From Bryoerythrophyllum caledonicum (Eukaryota; Streptophyta; Bryopsida; Pottiales; Pottiaceae), in assembly GCA_963971425.1 (NCBI GenBank), contig OZ020523.1:22611105-22675104 (forward strand): a DNA stretch of 64,000 nt, in the 5' to 3' direction. A model generated the notes under the pieces. The model had not been told where the DNA came from. It made no database searches and saw only the letters and a list, made by a program, of their open reading frames with translations. Numbering within the stretch: position 1 is the stretch's first letter; each line of letters starts with the position of its first letter. Below, piece by piece: positions 22,740 through 33,654 of this stretch. The position numbers were made by a program, and so were the translations under genes.

Positions 22740-24700
22740 GGACATGCGCATGCATGTGATAAGCCATGTGAGCTCAAAGGGCTTAAGGGACTAGGTCTGT
22801 CAAGTTCTTTACTTGACATGATTTGTGTGGGCCGTGTGGGACGACCATGTGCATGTTGAGGACCTCAGTGTCGGTAGAGAAGTTAGATGGTAGAGCTCAG
22901 TGTAGGTTGAGAAGGTAGATGGCGATACGACATTGTGTTGTGCAGAAACAATGAACCACTGTATATTGTTCCCAAGAATGGGAAGAATGTGCCACCTGAA
23001 TGGTAGAGTATTTCATTGAAAAAGAGCTTATTTCATGGTTTGAAAATACCAGTTTTTCAAGAGAACTACGGAAGTTCATACACCAGAAAAATCAAATTTT
23101 TCACGTGTGAAAATTTACAACTTTCAAGCCTTGCAGAGTGGTTGTCTACACTTGAAATCTGGTGGATTTCTACACTAGAATTTTGGTGGTTTTCTATGAA
23201 TAGGCCCATTTTTGGTGGCCATTTTTCAAGACTTGAAAGTGTTGAACTTTGAGCTGTTGGACCCTTGAAATTCGAGCGTTTTCCAGGGTCGATTTTTAGT
23301 TGTGGAGATGGTGGACCTGAAGTCGTTGGTGACAAAGACGGTGGAGAAGAGGGGCGTGCTTGCTAGGATTCGAGTATGTTTTTTTCCTTGACTTTCTGTG
23401 CTAGTTCAGGGAAACTGGTTTTACGAGCGGTGATGCAATGCGGCATAGGCTCGGCAGTGGTGCAGGGAGGCTAGATTGTAAGGAGATTTTTGGTGTGACG
23501 TAGCATACGGGAGTGTGTGAACACAAGCATACTGTTCCACATCAAGTCAATTCTTTGCTGGTTTGATGGTGTGTTGGTCTACTGAGGCCCTCTCGTTGTA
23601 GGGAAAGTTTTCATCGTGTCACTACGCATGGCGGAAGTGTATGTGGTTGTAGAGAAATTTGGATTGTGTTGCATGTTCAGAATGAGGCGGATATGAGGCC
23701 GTGCATGTTGAGGTTTGTCGGGGGAGAGTATTCTCTTATGTTGGCAGTGTTGGGTGGGGCTTGTGTGATTGAGGTGTTGATGATGTGCAGGCAAGTTGCT
23801 GATGGCATTGGTGTGCGAGTATCTGGAGTGGTGCGAGTTGGAGCACACATTGAAGATTTATATGCCGGAGCTGAACCATGTATAGTTGTTGAGTAGGGGA
23901 ATAGGGTTGCGAGGAACATGCTGCTGTAGACTGTAGTGCCGCGATTGGACTTTGTGCATTTGCTGCCGAGTGAGAGTTTTGGTGCACAAGCCAGGGCGTA
24001 CAATAGAACCAAACTGGTGGACATTTTGGGACTGGTGGATGAGGCGAAGGCAGAGAGTCAGGAATCTCGGCCTCTGCTGCTGAGCATCATGGAATCTTTT
24101 GTGAATGAGGTAGGTAAAGCAATTGGAGGTAGCGACTGTCTGTACGGTGTTGGTCAATCACGGACGGGAAGGGTGGTGTTGAGGGAGGGAGCATGCTTGA
24201 TTTGCTAGAAGGTGAACTGAGAAGCCGCCGCCACAGACTTGCCGTGAATCGCTTGGAATACAAGAATTGGAAGAGGCTCCCCATATCTTTGAGTGGAGAC
24301 CATAGAGAAGTGAAGGAAGATAACATTGACATTGACTGCTGAGTAGAAATCTTGTTCAAGTTAAATCATTCTAATATGACCTCGCGATATGATGTAATTG
24401 TCCAATGTTGTTTGAGACTAACTAGCTTGTTAACGCCAAGAACATCAACTCACAGTAGCCATCTCGGTATATTGTCTAGAACACGCGTTTTGTGGCTTCA
24501 CTACATAAATTGCCCCACTTTCCATTGTCAGTCACTTAAATTCCACAATTTTGGTCATCTTGGACACTCAATTTCCACCTAGCAAAAACGTGGTCAAAAG
24601 AACCGCAATGGTGAATCCAGTGCGGTTTTTTTTTTCCACTTTTGTACTAGTGCCTAGAGCTTGAGCTGCTGCACTTGTTGGATCTGCTGTCCGTATTGCC
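22740..24700. other. Intergenic, mixed composition, no supported gene
   Basis: Several ORFs of 76-115 codons occur on both strands between 23.5 and 24.4 kb, overlap each other and show no motif. The 23.0-23.3 kb part has short internal repeats (CTACACTTGAAATCTGG versus CTACACTAGAATTTTGG). Composition again resembles gene-derived DNA, but nothing can be named. Confidence 0.3.
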
Positions 24701-24705
24701 TCATA

Positions 24706-25176
24706 TCAAATATGATCATTCATAATCCTCTTTGCCTGTAGCACCATCTCCGGCGATAACGCCAGACATGCCAAAACATTATTGTGTCTAGCAGTACGTA
24801 CCGTAGGATGTATGCTGACCCAAAATGTCTGCAGTGATTTGAGTAATTTCACTTGTCCTGGATTCTGGATGAGACTTGCAGGGACAGGTGCTAGAAGCAA
24901 CTTCTCAGGAAGAAAAAACTTCACCAGTATTGTATCAGGATTTGATACCAACGTCACATATACCATATCATCAGGTCAGCCTGAGATTGCTTGGATTTCG
25001 CCGCAACGTCTCCCCAATCCTGATGAACGCTTTGTTAGCTCAAAGGAATAAATTGTCACCCACAAGAATGGCTTAAATGGCTTCACTTCCACAATCCACC
25101 AGCTGTGGCTCTCCCAGTCCTTGTCAATATTAGGTGCCATAACGCCACACTCTAAAAACGTGAATGACATTACCAT
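24706..25176 (-). pseudogene. Minus-strand remnant of ~155 codons with one stop
   Basis: Two minus-strand ORFs (25176-24976 and 24966-24706) are in the same frame, separated by one TGA. The reading includes APNIDKDWESHSWWIVEV, PFLWVTIYSFELTKRSSG and KFFLPEKLLLAP. No family is recognised; the Trp-rich start could be part of a transposase-like or plant nuclear protein. Confidence is low because the complementary strand is also open over 24782-25051. Confidence 0.25.
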
Positions 25177-25229
25177 ACAATAGTAATTGTTAGTATGGTG
25201 TAAAATTTATTCTTGTTGGTATAGTTTTT

Positions 25230-25875
25230 TAATCTTAAAGATATTAAGAAATTAGCATATTAATTCAAATCAAACATTTTGACACATTGTCGCACATTGT
25301 CGCACATTGTCGAGCAAGGTACCAAAAATTGTTCTTCCTTTCTACATAAAACTTTATGATTTTCATATTGTTTACTTTTTATTTTCCCCACGGCATTATG
25401 TGGTGTAAACCTTCATATTGACCATTCGGATTATCATTCTAAAACATATTAAGTTCACAAAAAAATAAAATGTGAATTAACAATTTTTGAACCTCCAATC
25501 CTTGCACAATTTCTTTGAATACTGAACACCTTTTAATAACCTCTAAAAATTGGTGTACAAGGTACTCATATCATGCTGAACATGGTGGGAATGAATTTAG
25601 ACCTTGTGTAGTGCAAAAATTGGACACCAAGTGAAGTCAAAGTCTGCTGATCCACTTAACGCACTAAAGAAAATGAACCCTTTCCTGTACTTCAAACACT
25701 ATAATCTTTCAATCCGTGTGGCCAAAGTCTTTGAAATTTTGTGACTATGGTAGTTAATATGTCTTAATGGAGATCCTACAGTTCAAACTAGAAATATAAC
25801 CTTTGATTTTCTTCCTTACTCATTGGACTGAGACGAGTAGTTTTGAAGTGTTTTTGGTTTGAAAATGGCTTGGTA
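25230..25875 (+). mobile_element. Family A, end-less internal copy
   Basis: The interior matches 1195-2139 in the same orientation (CAAATCAAACATTTTGACAC, AAGTCAAAGTCTGCTG, CAATCCGTGTGGCCAAAG, TTTTGAAGTGTTTTTGG), but neither terminal CCCCTAAAGG motif nor TTAA is present at the borders. Probably an old, eroded insertion. Confidence 0.55.
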
Positions 25876-25965
25876 ATAACTTCAATTTTTTGTAATCGTA
25901 CAATTTTCTAATTCTACAAGTTGGTGTATATGCCCTTCAAGTGAATCAATGTATAAATGAAATAA

Positions 25966-26163
25966 CCTCAAAGTGAAATGACCTCCAAATGAAATTACCT
26001 CAAATGAAATTACCTCCAAATAAAAGATGACCTCCAAATAAAATTACCTCCAAATGAAAGATGGCTTCTAGATGAAATGACCTCAAAATGAAAGATGACC
26101 TCTAGATGAAATGACCTCCAAATGAAAGATGACCTCCAGAGAAAATGACCTGTAAATGAAAGA
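25966..26163. repeat. Short tandem repeat, unit ~15-19 bp
   Basis: An array of GACCTCCAAATGAAA-type units, in which TGACCTC and AAATGAAA(GA) alternate with small variations. A single comparable unit sits near 55.83 kb (GACCCCCAAATGAAAG), also followed by an AGAATCTTCAATC segment, so the array expanded within a dispersed repeat present at both loci. Confidence 0.75.
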
Positions 26164-26719
26164 TCTTAGTTGATAAATTTTCAATCCAAAGGTGTGAAAA
26201 CACACAAATATAAATATTGTAGGTTAATCCTTACACCACAAAAGGTGCCACTGGTGACCATATTATTAACCATGTCTGATGTTGTATTTGAATATGATAA
26301 GGTTCACATATTAAAATGACCTCGAAATAAAAGCTCTTAGTAAAAGAATCTTCAATACGAAGGTGTTAGTCTTGCTAAACCATAATCAAAATTTTGTATT
26401 CTACAGGGTAAAATATGGGCCTGTATATACAATTTCCAACTGAAGTTAAAAAGTTAAAAGAAGCTATAGCTTACATTGTAATTGGCTCAATGAAAAACTC
26501 TTGTGACACATGTAACACTATGATATGTATGCTTAAATCACATCAAACATGAAAAGGTTAGAAGGTAAACCACCAGGCCAAAAGAACACAAGCATCGTCT
26601 GAACCCTGGGACTTCCGTGATCAGTGCCATTCATTAGGAATGGAATCATGGACATTTATAAGAAGGCTCATGCTAAATTAAACCTCTCCTACAGTTGCAC
26701 AATACCCTCCATCACAAAT

Positions 26720-26724
26720 CGTAT
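26720..26724. repeat. Target-site duplication, left (CGTAT)
   Basis: Five bases before the left LTR, CGTAT, pair with TGTAT at 36402-36406. The single C-to-T difference is at a CpG, consistent with decay of methylated cytosine after insertion. Confidence 0.6.
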
Positions 26725-27488
26725 TGTAGTTATTGTTTTTGGTCGGATTGGAAATAAACCCAAAGCACCAAATCAGTATAGGTGGATTCGTTCGCGGGGA
26801 AAGACTGTTGATATGAAGGTCACTATGTTATTGTCACGATTGATTACACTCTTGCTTCCTAACTTCTCTTAACAATTACTATCACTCAATTACTCTCTTT
26901 CATCACTCTAAACCTAATTATTCTCCAATTCTTCATTCTTCATGATCTCATAATCATGTCAATTTCTATCTTCTTCACTGTAATCACAATACAGTGTGTT
27001 CAATAATATGTGATTATCTTTCCGTAATCACTTTCAATAACCAATTCTTTCACAGAGATTACAATCTCTTCACATTCACAATTCCATTCTCTAACTTTCT
27101 ATCTTCACAATTCTCATACAATACTCATAAACTTCACTTCCAATCATACAATTATAGTTCTTTAACTCCAATTCCATTAATACTTCATCTAATCACAATC
27201 CTACAAAAGAAAATAGAAAAATTCAAAGAAAAACAAAGAGGTAGCACCAAGCTTGCCCCGGCTTATGACTATCACAGTCTGGCCTCGAATCCATCTTCCA
27301 CAAAGTCTTTATCCAAAAACGAGAAACAAATTCCCAGATTCCAAACGTCACATGAGTTTCCGCTTCTTAACCAACTTTTCACGTAACTTCCCAATCTTAC
27401 TACTGAACTACGAAACTAACTGGCTAACTTCCGAAACTAACCAATTCTAATCCGCATGTGAACACAAAAACTAATTACACATTCTACA
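26725..27488 (-). repeat. 3' LTR (764 bp)
   Basis: Plus-strand sequence starts TGTAGTTAT and ends TTCTACA, giving the TG...CA termini with TGTAG/CTACA inverted ends. It matches 35639-36401 almost base for base. Differences seen: TATTG/TATCA, AAACAAATT/AAACTAATT, CTTCTTAACC/CTCCTGACC and CCGCAT/CCACAT. It carries four CCAATT words. The plus-strand ORF inside it is antisense to the element and not a gene. Confidence 0.9.
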
Positions 27489-27490
27489 TA

Positions 27491-27501
27491 GTCCCACTTT
27501 C
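27491..27501 (-). other. Polypurine tract (plus-strand primer)
   Basis: On the element strand GAAAGTGGGAC lies two bases before the TG of the 3' LTR. Position and purine content fit the RNase H-resistant primer for second-strand DNA synthesis; two pyrimidines make it imperfect. Confidence 0.6.
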
Positions 27502-27703
27502 AACTGTGCAGCGCCCTCGCAAACACAGAACCAATTCCTAAACCTCAATTGGTGTGTTGGCATTGTCAGAAACCACCGTCTTGTCCTTGGGCGTCCTGAC
27601 CTCCTCCTCTTCATCACCTTCATCTGCATCGGTGTTCGATTGGTCCCCTTGTAACTCCTCGGTTAGATCTTCATTAAGCTCGCCCAATACTCTTACATGA
27701 GCT

Positions 27704-29112
27704 TCAAGAAGAGTGATCTGCTTCTCCCTGTCCTACAATATCTTCTGCAATTCTTCGTGCTGAGTCGATACTGGCTCGGAATTGGTTCACCGGAACCAAT
27801 TCTCGTGATGAAACAACATTGACCATAGATCCCTCCAAAGAATTGACCTTGGCCTTCAATTCTTCGTTCTCCTTCAGCAACTGGTCCCGCAATGACTCCC
27901 AATCTGTCTCCGCTTTCCCTCCGCCAAATCCGTCACCTTCTTCTTCTCCTGCATCCACTTCACCTGGAGTTCCTTGCGTTCCTACTCGTTGATTAACTCC
28001 ATGGATTTGAGTGTCTTGCGCTCTTCAGCCCATTCTGCTTCCTTCTTCTTAAAATTGCTCTCCAATCTCCCACACTTGAGAGTATCTTCCGCCACTGTCC
28101 GCTCCAATTCACCAATTCTAACCTTATACCCCTCAATCTCTCCCATCCTTAACTCCAATTCTCTCTTCAATGTGGACTTACTGTCCAATTTGGTCACTGT
28201 CATCTGTAACTGAGTGAGTTGAGCTAAAATTACCTCCTTCAACCCTCCTGACTGTTGCTCGCTCCCTGATGGACCAATTCTCTGATACAGCTCTACCGAA
28301 ACTGGTGTTGCCGTAGACGTACTACCCAAATGACGACCCAATACTTGCAACTGGGGACCAATATCACGCTGCTCACACCCTAATGCCCTACGACACTCTG
28401 CTATACGAGGTGTAGCTTCCACAGACCGAATTGGTACTGAAATTGGTTGCTTCTTCTTCTCCTTGACCGGCTCCTTGACCGGCACCTTCACCACTTGCAC
28501 GCTCTTCTCATTCCCCTCCTGCTTCAGGCCATACTTGATCGCCTCGCTCACGTAGTTGGCGCACAACAATGTCGTCACCTTCCCCATCTTCCTCTTCGCT
28601 TCCAACTCTGCGTGAATTCTTGTCGCCACATATGCTGCCCAATTGAACACCATACCTTCCAATGTCGCTACCGTCAAAAGCAACAACTTCTTCGCCATAC
28701 ACGTCGTGTGTCGATTCAGCGCCAGCCTCTTCTGCACAAAGCGCATCCACTCTCCCAACTCCGGCGTAAGAGCTTCTCCAGTCTTCCATCCTTGGCCCTT
28801 CTCGAACGCTTTGTCTCCTGACTTGAAGAAACTGCGTGGTATAAAATCCAACTCCAAATCACCTGACACCGGCAGCTCTCCCATCGGAAGATACAACACC
28901 TTGTTCAGCACCGTCTCGTCTTTACCAATTATCTTGTCCTTCACTACACTCGACCCATCCGCAAGATCGTAATTCTTTAGATATTCTGCTAACAACTCTA
29001 CGTCAATCGGTGGCAAATTCTGTGACAACTGAATGAACCCGTGCATGTCCGCCTCACGAAAACACTATTGCTTCTCCTTCGACCAACACACATCTAACCG
29101 AATAGGTTCCAT
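27704..29112 (-). pseudogene. Extra ORF between integrase and 3' LTR, coiled coil
   Basis: The main open part (29046-27982, 354 codons) reads MHGFIQLSQNLPPIDVEL, then LYLPMGELPVSGDLELDF and WMRFVQKRLALNRHTT. A helical domain of ~190 residues is followed by a basic linker (VKVPVKEPVKEKKKQP) and from about residue 270 a long coiled coil (KRELELRMGEIEGYKVR and onward). An in-frame ATG at about 29110-29112 lies ahead, separated by one TAG. After the stop at 27982 the coil continues in other frames (LLKENEELKAKVNSLEGS), showing a further frameshift. The N-terminal part resembles a 'putative plant transposon protein' domain known near plant retrotransposons. No signal peptide or membrane segment is seen, so it is not an obvious envelope protein. 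It could be a second structural or chromatin-binding protein. Confidence 0.6.
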
Positions 29113-29544
29113 GTTCGTTACGATAATACACACTAACGGTGGCAGATCTTCCTTACGCCTCACATTGCACTGTCTCTCTTCCCTATTGGAGTGAATCTTG
29201 CTACGCTCCATCGCCATTACTCACAAAGACAAACTTACTCACTCAGTTATTCTCTCAAACACACTACAATTCACGCAAACACACATTGTTCACAAGAGTC
29301 CCACTTCTGGCTTCTACTATGGTCTTTCTTCTTCCCTCTCACGATACCTCATAATGAACTGACCTACTCCATTAACTTTGACAGCTTGCATTACCCTAAC
29401 TGTCTCAATTCTCATTATTACCACTTCTTTCACTCACTTCACACGTACTAATCCATCATCACAACTAAACTGCCTACCTCCCTCTTTAAACAAAACCCGT
29501 CCCGGGTTTTTTAATTTGTATTATTATTTGAAGTCCAATTCTGA
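29113..29544. other. Non-coding spacer of the retrotransposon
   Basis: About 430 bases between the integrase stop and the extra ORF. On the element strand it contains no long ORF. A leader or splice region for expression of the extra ORF would be expected here, but no site was chosen. Confidence 0.35.
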
Positions 29545-30489
29545 CTACGTATTATAAAGCCGTAACCAATTTCCATTAATACGAGTAGTAAATTTAGTTC
29601 CCATAAAATCTTCCAATTGCACTGAACCATTGAGAAATCCTTCAATAACGCGATATGGGCCATGCCAACGAACCTGAAATTTGCCTGGAAATTTTTTAAA
29701 ACGACTATTATAAAGTAATACTAAATCATTGGGCATAAAAGACTTTGGTCGTAATTTACTATCATAATAGTTCTTTCTCCTCTTTTGAGTAGTTTCCATT
29801 GTAAATAAAGCATTCGCACGAATTTCATCCAATTGTTCCAATTTCGCTAACCGGTGTTCCAATGATTCGGAATCCCCTAATCGATTATCAATAGCAATTC
29901 GTAAACTGGGCACTTCCAATTCAATTGGTAAAATTGCTTCTTGGCCATAAACTAATTGAAAAGGTGTAGCATTGGTAGTAATTTTATATGCAGTACGGTA
30001 CGCCCATAGAGCAGCAAATAATTTGGTATCCCAATCTGTACCCGCTCTAGAAATTGTCTTTGTTAAAATCTTGCATAAAATACCATTGGTCTTCTTTGTT
30101 TGTCCATTTGCTCTTGGATGATACGGAGTAGTTTTCTGGTGTTTAATCTCATATTTTATTGTTAATGCTTCAATTGTACTATTAATAAAATGAGTCCCAC
30201 GATCACTAACCAATTCCTTTCGACATCCAAAACGAGTAATAATATTTTCATATAAAAATGCGGCCACCGTACTTGCATTATCAGTCTTTGTGGCAGAAGC
30301 TTCAGCCCATTTTGTAACATAATCAGTGGCTACCAATATATAACGTTTTTGTCCAATCCGAGAAGCAGGTGCAATTGGGCCCACAAAATCAATACCCCAT
30401 TTTTCAAACGGTGCTTGGGCAAGAATTGGTACTAACGGCATTGCTGAAGTACTTGTTGGCCGTCCAATTCTCTGACATGGATCACAGCG
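29545..30489 (-). pseudogene. Integrase core and C-terminal domain (pol)
   Basis: After the stop at 30490 the frame reads RCDPCQRIGRPT, then the catalytic core: WGIDFVGPIAPAS (first Asp), VSDRGTHFINST (second Asp) and HPRANGQTKKTNGIL. The third catalytic residue, expected as Glu after GQ, is Lys (codon AAG near 30090). The C-terminal part ends FPGKFQVRWHGPYRVIEGF, the GPY/F module of Ty3/gypsy integrases, and closes with LYNT and stop at 29545. The enzyme would join element DNA to chromosomal DNA. Loss of the Glu predicts no strand-transfer activity. Confidence 0.85.
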
Positions 30490-31062
30490 TCATACAAATT
30501 GGTGTGCATCCGCGAATAATGTTGGCCACCAATATCCAGCCTGTAAAGCCTTTCGTGCAGTACTGTCTCCAACAAAGTGCCCACCACAACTATCCAAATG
30601 ACAGCCTTCCAATACAGTACAAACTTCATGCTGATAAATACAATGGCGTAAAATTCCATCCTTACCTTGCTTATATAAAGCTTCTCCAATCATGGAGTAT
30701 GGTGCACTTTTTAAAATAAGACGGCGTTTAAGTTCCTCCGTAAAATGTGTAGGAAACGTTTGAAATGTTAAATACTGGATCAATTCACTATATTCCTCAG
30801 AAATTACATCCACTGCAAATAATTGTGCATCAGGCAACGCATCATTAATTGGTTCATTTCCCAATACATTGGTTAAACGGGATAAATTATCAGCATTGGC
30901 ATGAGCCTTCCCAGGGCATACATTGATAGTGAAATCAAATTCTTGTAATAACAACACCCATCTTGCAACACGACCACTCAACTGAGGTTTATTAATCATA
31001 TATTTGAGAGCATCATGGTCCACATGAAATACAAATTTATAGCCAAGCAAATAATGTCTACA
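30490..31062 (-). pseudogene. RNase H end and integrase zinc-binding domain (pol)
   Basis: The segment reads YKFVFHVDHDALKYMINK and GKAHANADNLSRL, the C-terminal half of the reverse-transcriptase RNase H, then a connection and the HHCC part (CHLDSCGGHFVG ... LQAGYWWP). It is bounded by an in-frame TAG at 31063 (after MIYSVQ) and an in-frame TGA at 30490 between FADAHQFV and RCDPC. The TGA sits where the family usually keeps coding sequence, so it is a nonsense change, not a domain border. Confidence 0.8.
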
Positions 31063-32689
31063 CTATTGTACAGAATAAATCATTCCCAATGCTTCCCGTT
31101 CAGCCGTAGTGTAATTGTGTTCTGCGGCAACCAATTGACGACTAGCATAGTAAATTGGATGATCAAATCCCTTATCATCTTTCTGGCTTAAAATAGAACC
31201 AATAGCTACATTGGACGCATCCACATAAGCATGAAATGGAGTTTTCCAGCACGGTGCCACCAAAATTGGTGCACTTGCCAATTTTTGTTTTAAAGTTTCA
31301 AAAGCTACTGTACATTCTTTAGTCCAAATTGGACTGGTTCCATCATTTGGAGGTTTCTTTAAAAGATTGGTTAACGGTTGGCAGATAACTGCAAACGAAT
31401 GGATAAATCTTCGATAATGACTAACATGTCCAACAAAACCACGTACTCCCGTTACTGTATCCGGTTGCGGTAAATTTAATATAAGCTTAACTTTATCAGG
31501 GTCCGTAGCAATACCAACAGTTGAAACTATGTGACCCAATAATTTACCAGAGGGTACCCCGAATTGACATTTGTCCGTATTTAGAGAGATTCCATATTTT
31601 GCACATTGTTCTAAACATTCACCCAAACATTCCAAATGTCTCGCTCGTGAACTAAACGTACAAAAGTCATCTAAAAATATCCATAGAAATTCTCAAATAT
31701 TCTTGAAATGCTTGTGTCATCACCCGTTGAAGTGTGGCAGGTGCATTACAAAGTCCAAATGGCATTACTTTGTACGCAAATGTTCCCCAATCCGTCGTAA
31801 AAGTAGTCTTCAATTGATCTTCTTTAGCAATTTTCACGTGATTATAACCGGAGAATCCATCTAAAAACGAATAACATTCATGTCCAGCTACAGCATCTAA
31901 TATACTATCTGTAAACGGTAACGGAAAATAATCCTTCTTAGTCGCCGCATTCAATTTCCGAAAGTCTTGACAAATACGAATTTTCCCATTCTTCTTCGGA
32001 ACCATAACAATTGGTGAAACCCATTCGCTATAGGGTACTGGGTATATAAATCCCACATTCAATAACTTATCCAATTCTTCTTTAACCAATAACGAATATT
32101 TTGGATTAAATCGGTGTTGCCTTTGACGAACTGGTACAACATTATCTTCCAATATGATTTGATGTTCATAGACTTCAGCTCGAATATCCTTTAAATCCGC
32201 ATATGACCAGGCAAAAGCTGATTTATGCCTCATAAAATAGGAATGCCAAATTTCTTTTTCCTCACCTGTTATACCATCATAAATTCGAATATTTTTGGGA
32301 TCAGTCTCATTACCCAAGTTCATATATTGACACTTTGGAGTTTGAAAAACTTCTTGAATCACCTTACGTTCGGTATCAGATTCTTTCATAAAATCAGACA
32401 AATTAGAACTTTCCAATTCAGGTTCCATAACACTCACTTGATGTACTTCATGCGGATTCATCCAATGTACAATCATATGATTAGAATCATCAATAACAGC
32501 TGGATCAACTAAATATTCACCCAATCCTACACATTGATATTTCACGGGATTACATTCGACGATTACCGGTTTATCAATATGGATGCAATTGAAATCTTCC
32601 AATTCATCTTCTAAAGATTCATCTTCACAGTCGAACGTGAATTCAAAATTAGCAACCTGTGTTTTCCCGTGATATTGAACTGGGTACAT
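31063..32689 (-). pseudogene. Reverse transcriptase and RNase H start (pol)
   Basis: RT motifs in order: VSPIVMVPKKNGKIRICQDF, RKLNAATKKDYFPLPF, FLDGFSGYNHV (first catalytic Asp), TFAYKVMPFGLCNAPATL, then after a one-base frameshift near 31680-31690 the FLDDF active-site box. Further on, KCQFGVPSGKLLGHIVS and the RNase H domain opening FHAYVDASNVAIGS can be read. The shift falls just before the FLDD box, so no full-length RT can be made from this copy without frameshifting. The domain is separated from protease by a TAG at 32690-32692. Confidence 0.85.
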
Positions 32690-33457
32690 CTAAATCACAA
32701 TTTTATCTTTCCCGGCCCCAATTGTCAATGTGCCTCTACCCCAATCATTACGAGCTTTTGCTTGATATAACCATGGCCTTTCCAACAAAATTGGATAAGA
32801 CAATATTGAACTTTGCACTCTGAATACAATGTAATCAATTTTGTAAGTAATGCCTGCAATAACTGTATCAATTCCCCTTAGTGTACCCATAGGTTTAACT
32901 CGACTGGAATCTACCATTCGTAGTACTACTGTTGTAGGTAACAATTGGTCCAAACCCAATTCATCCATTGTATCAGCATTTATCAAATTTACACTAGATC
33001 CACCATCAACTTGTACACCTGGAATTAGCACACCGCCAATAGAAACATCAATGGTTGGAGCTCCTAGATCGGGATTCAAACTGACTTCTCTAATTTCCTT
33101 ATTACGGGATCTACGTCGAATTAATGACGAATTTAATGAAGTACGACAATCCGGTGCAATCGCTAATAATTGTTTCATGGAAATTGTAGGTTGAATTGTA
33201 CTTAAATCCTTTAAAATATCATACAGTTCCAGATTGGTTGTAATACCCAATGCCCGTTTCTTCGTTCCAATTTTGGTTTCCATTACTGGTAAATTCACTT
33301 TTCCAATTTTTGGAACGGGTTCTTTAACTGGTTTTGGTGAAACCCGTAACATAGGTTCTTTCAATGCATGAGATTGGTTTGTCAACTGGGACAATATTGG
33401 TTCTTTAGGAATTTGTGATCGACCCAATATAGTGGTTGGATTGGTATGAATGTTCAC
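32690..33457 (-). pseudogene. Aspartic protease region (pol)
   Basis: An open stretch of 255 codons. Residues near the middle read VDGGSSVNLINADTM, the retropepsin active-site strand with D-G-G in place of the commoner D-S/T-G. SYPILLERPWLY and GRGTLTIG are the usual downstream strands. The N-terminal third is Pro/Lys-rich linker. A TAG at 32690-32692 separates it from RT in the same frame. It would cleave the Gag-Pol polyprotein in the virus-like particle. Confidence 0.8.
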
Positions 33458-33654
33458 CCCTATTACTGGAATTGGTTTGTCATCCTGAATTGGGATTGGT
33501 TGCTCTTCACCAATTGGTTTTCCAATGTTGGATTTGATTCGATATTTTTGTGTTGATTCCTTGTAAGTATAGTTTGGACCACTTCTACTCTATGCACTGA
33601 TGATTCCTGGTTAGTTTTAGGGTTCTCTTCCACAATTTGTACTGTAGTTGGTAC

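Noticed and set aside
26994-27386. Plus-strand ORF of 130 codons, repeated as 151 codons at 35908-36363
   Set aside because: Lies inside both LTRs, antisense to the element, and is compositionally Asn/Thr/Ser/Phe-rich from AT-rich DNA; no domain.
28447-28821. Plus-strand ORF rich in Leu/His/Arg
   Set aside because: Exact antisense shadow of the retrotransposon extra ORF.
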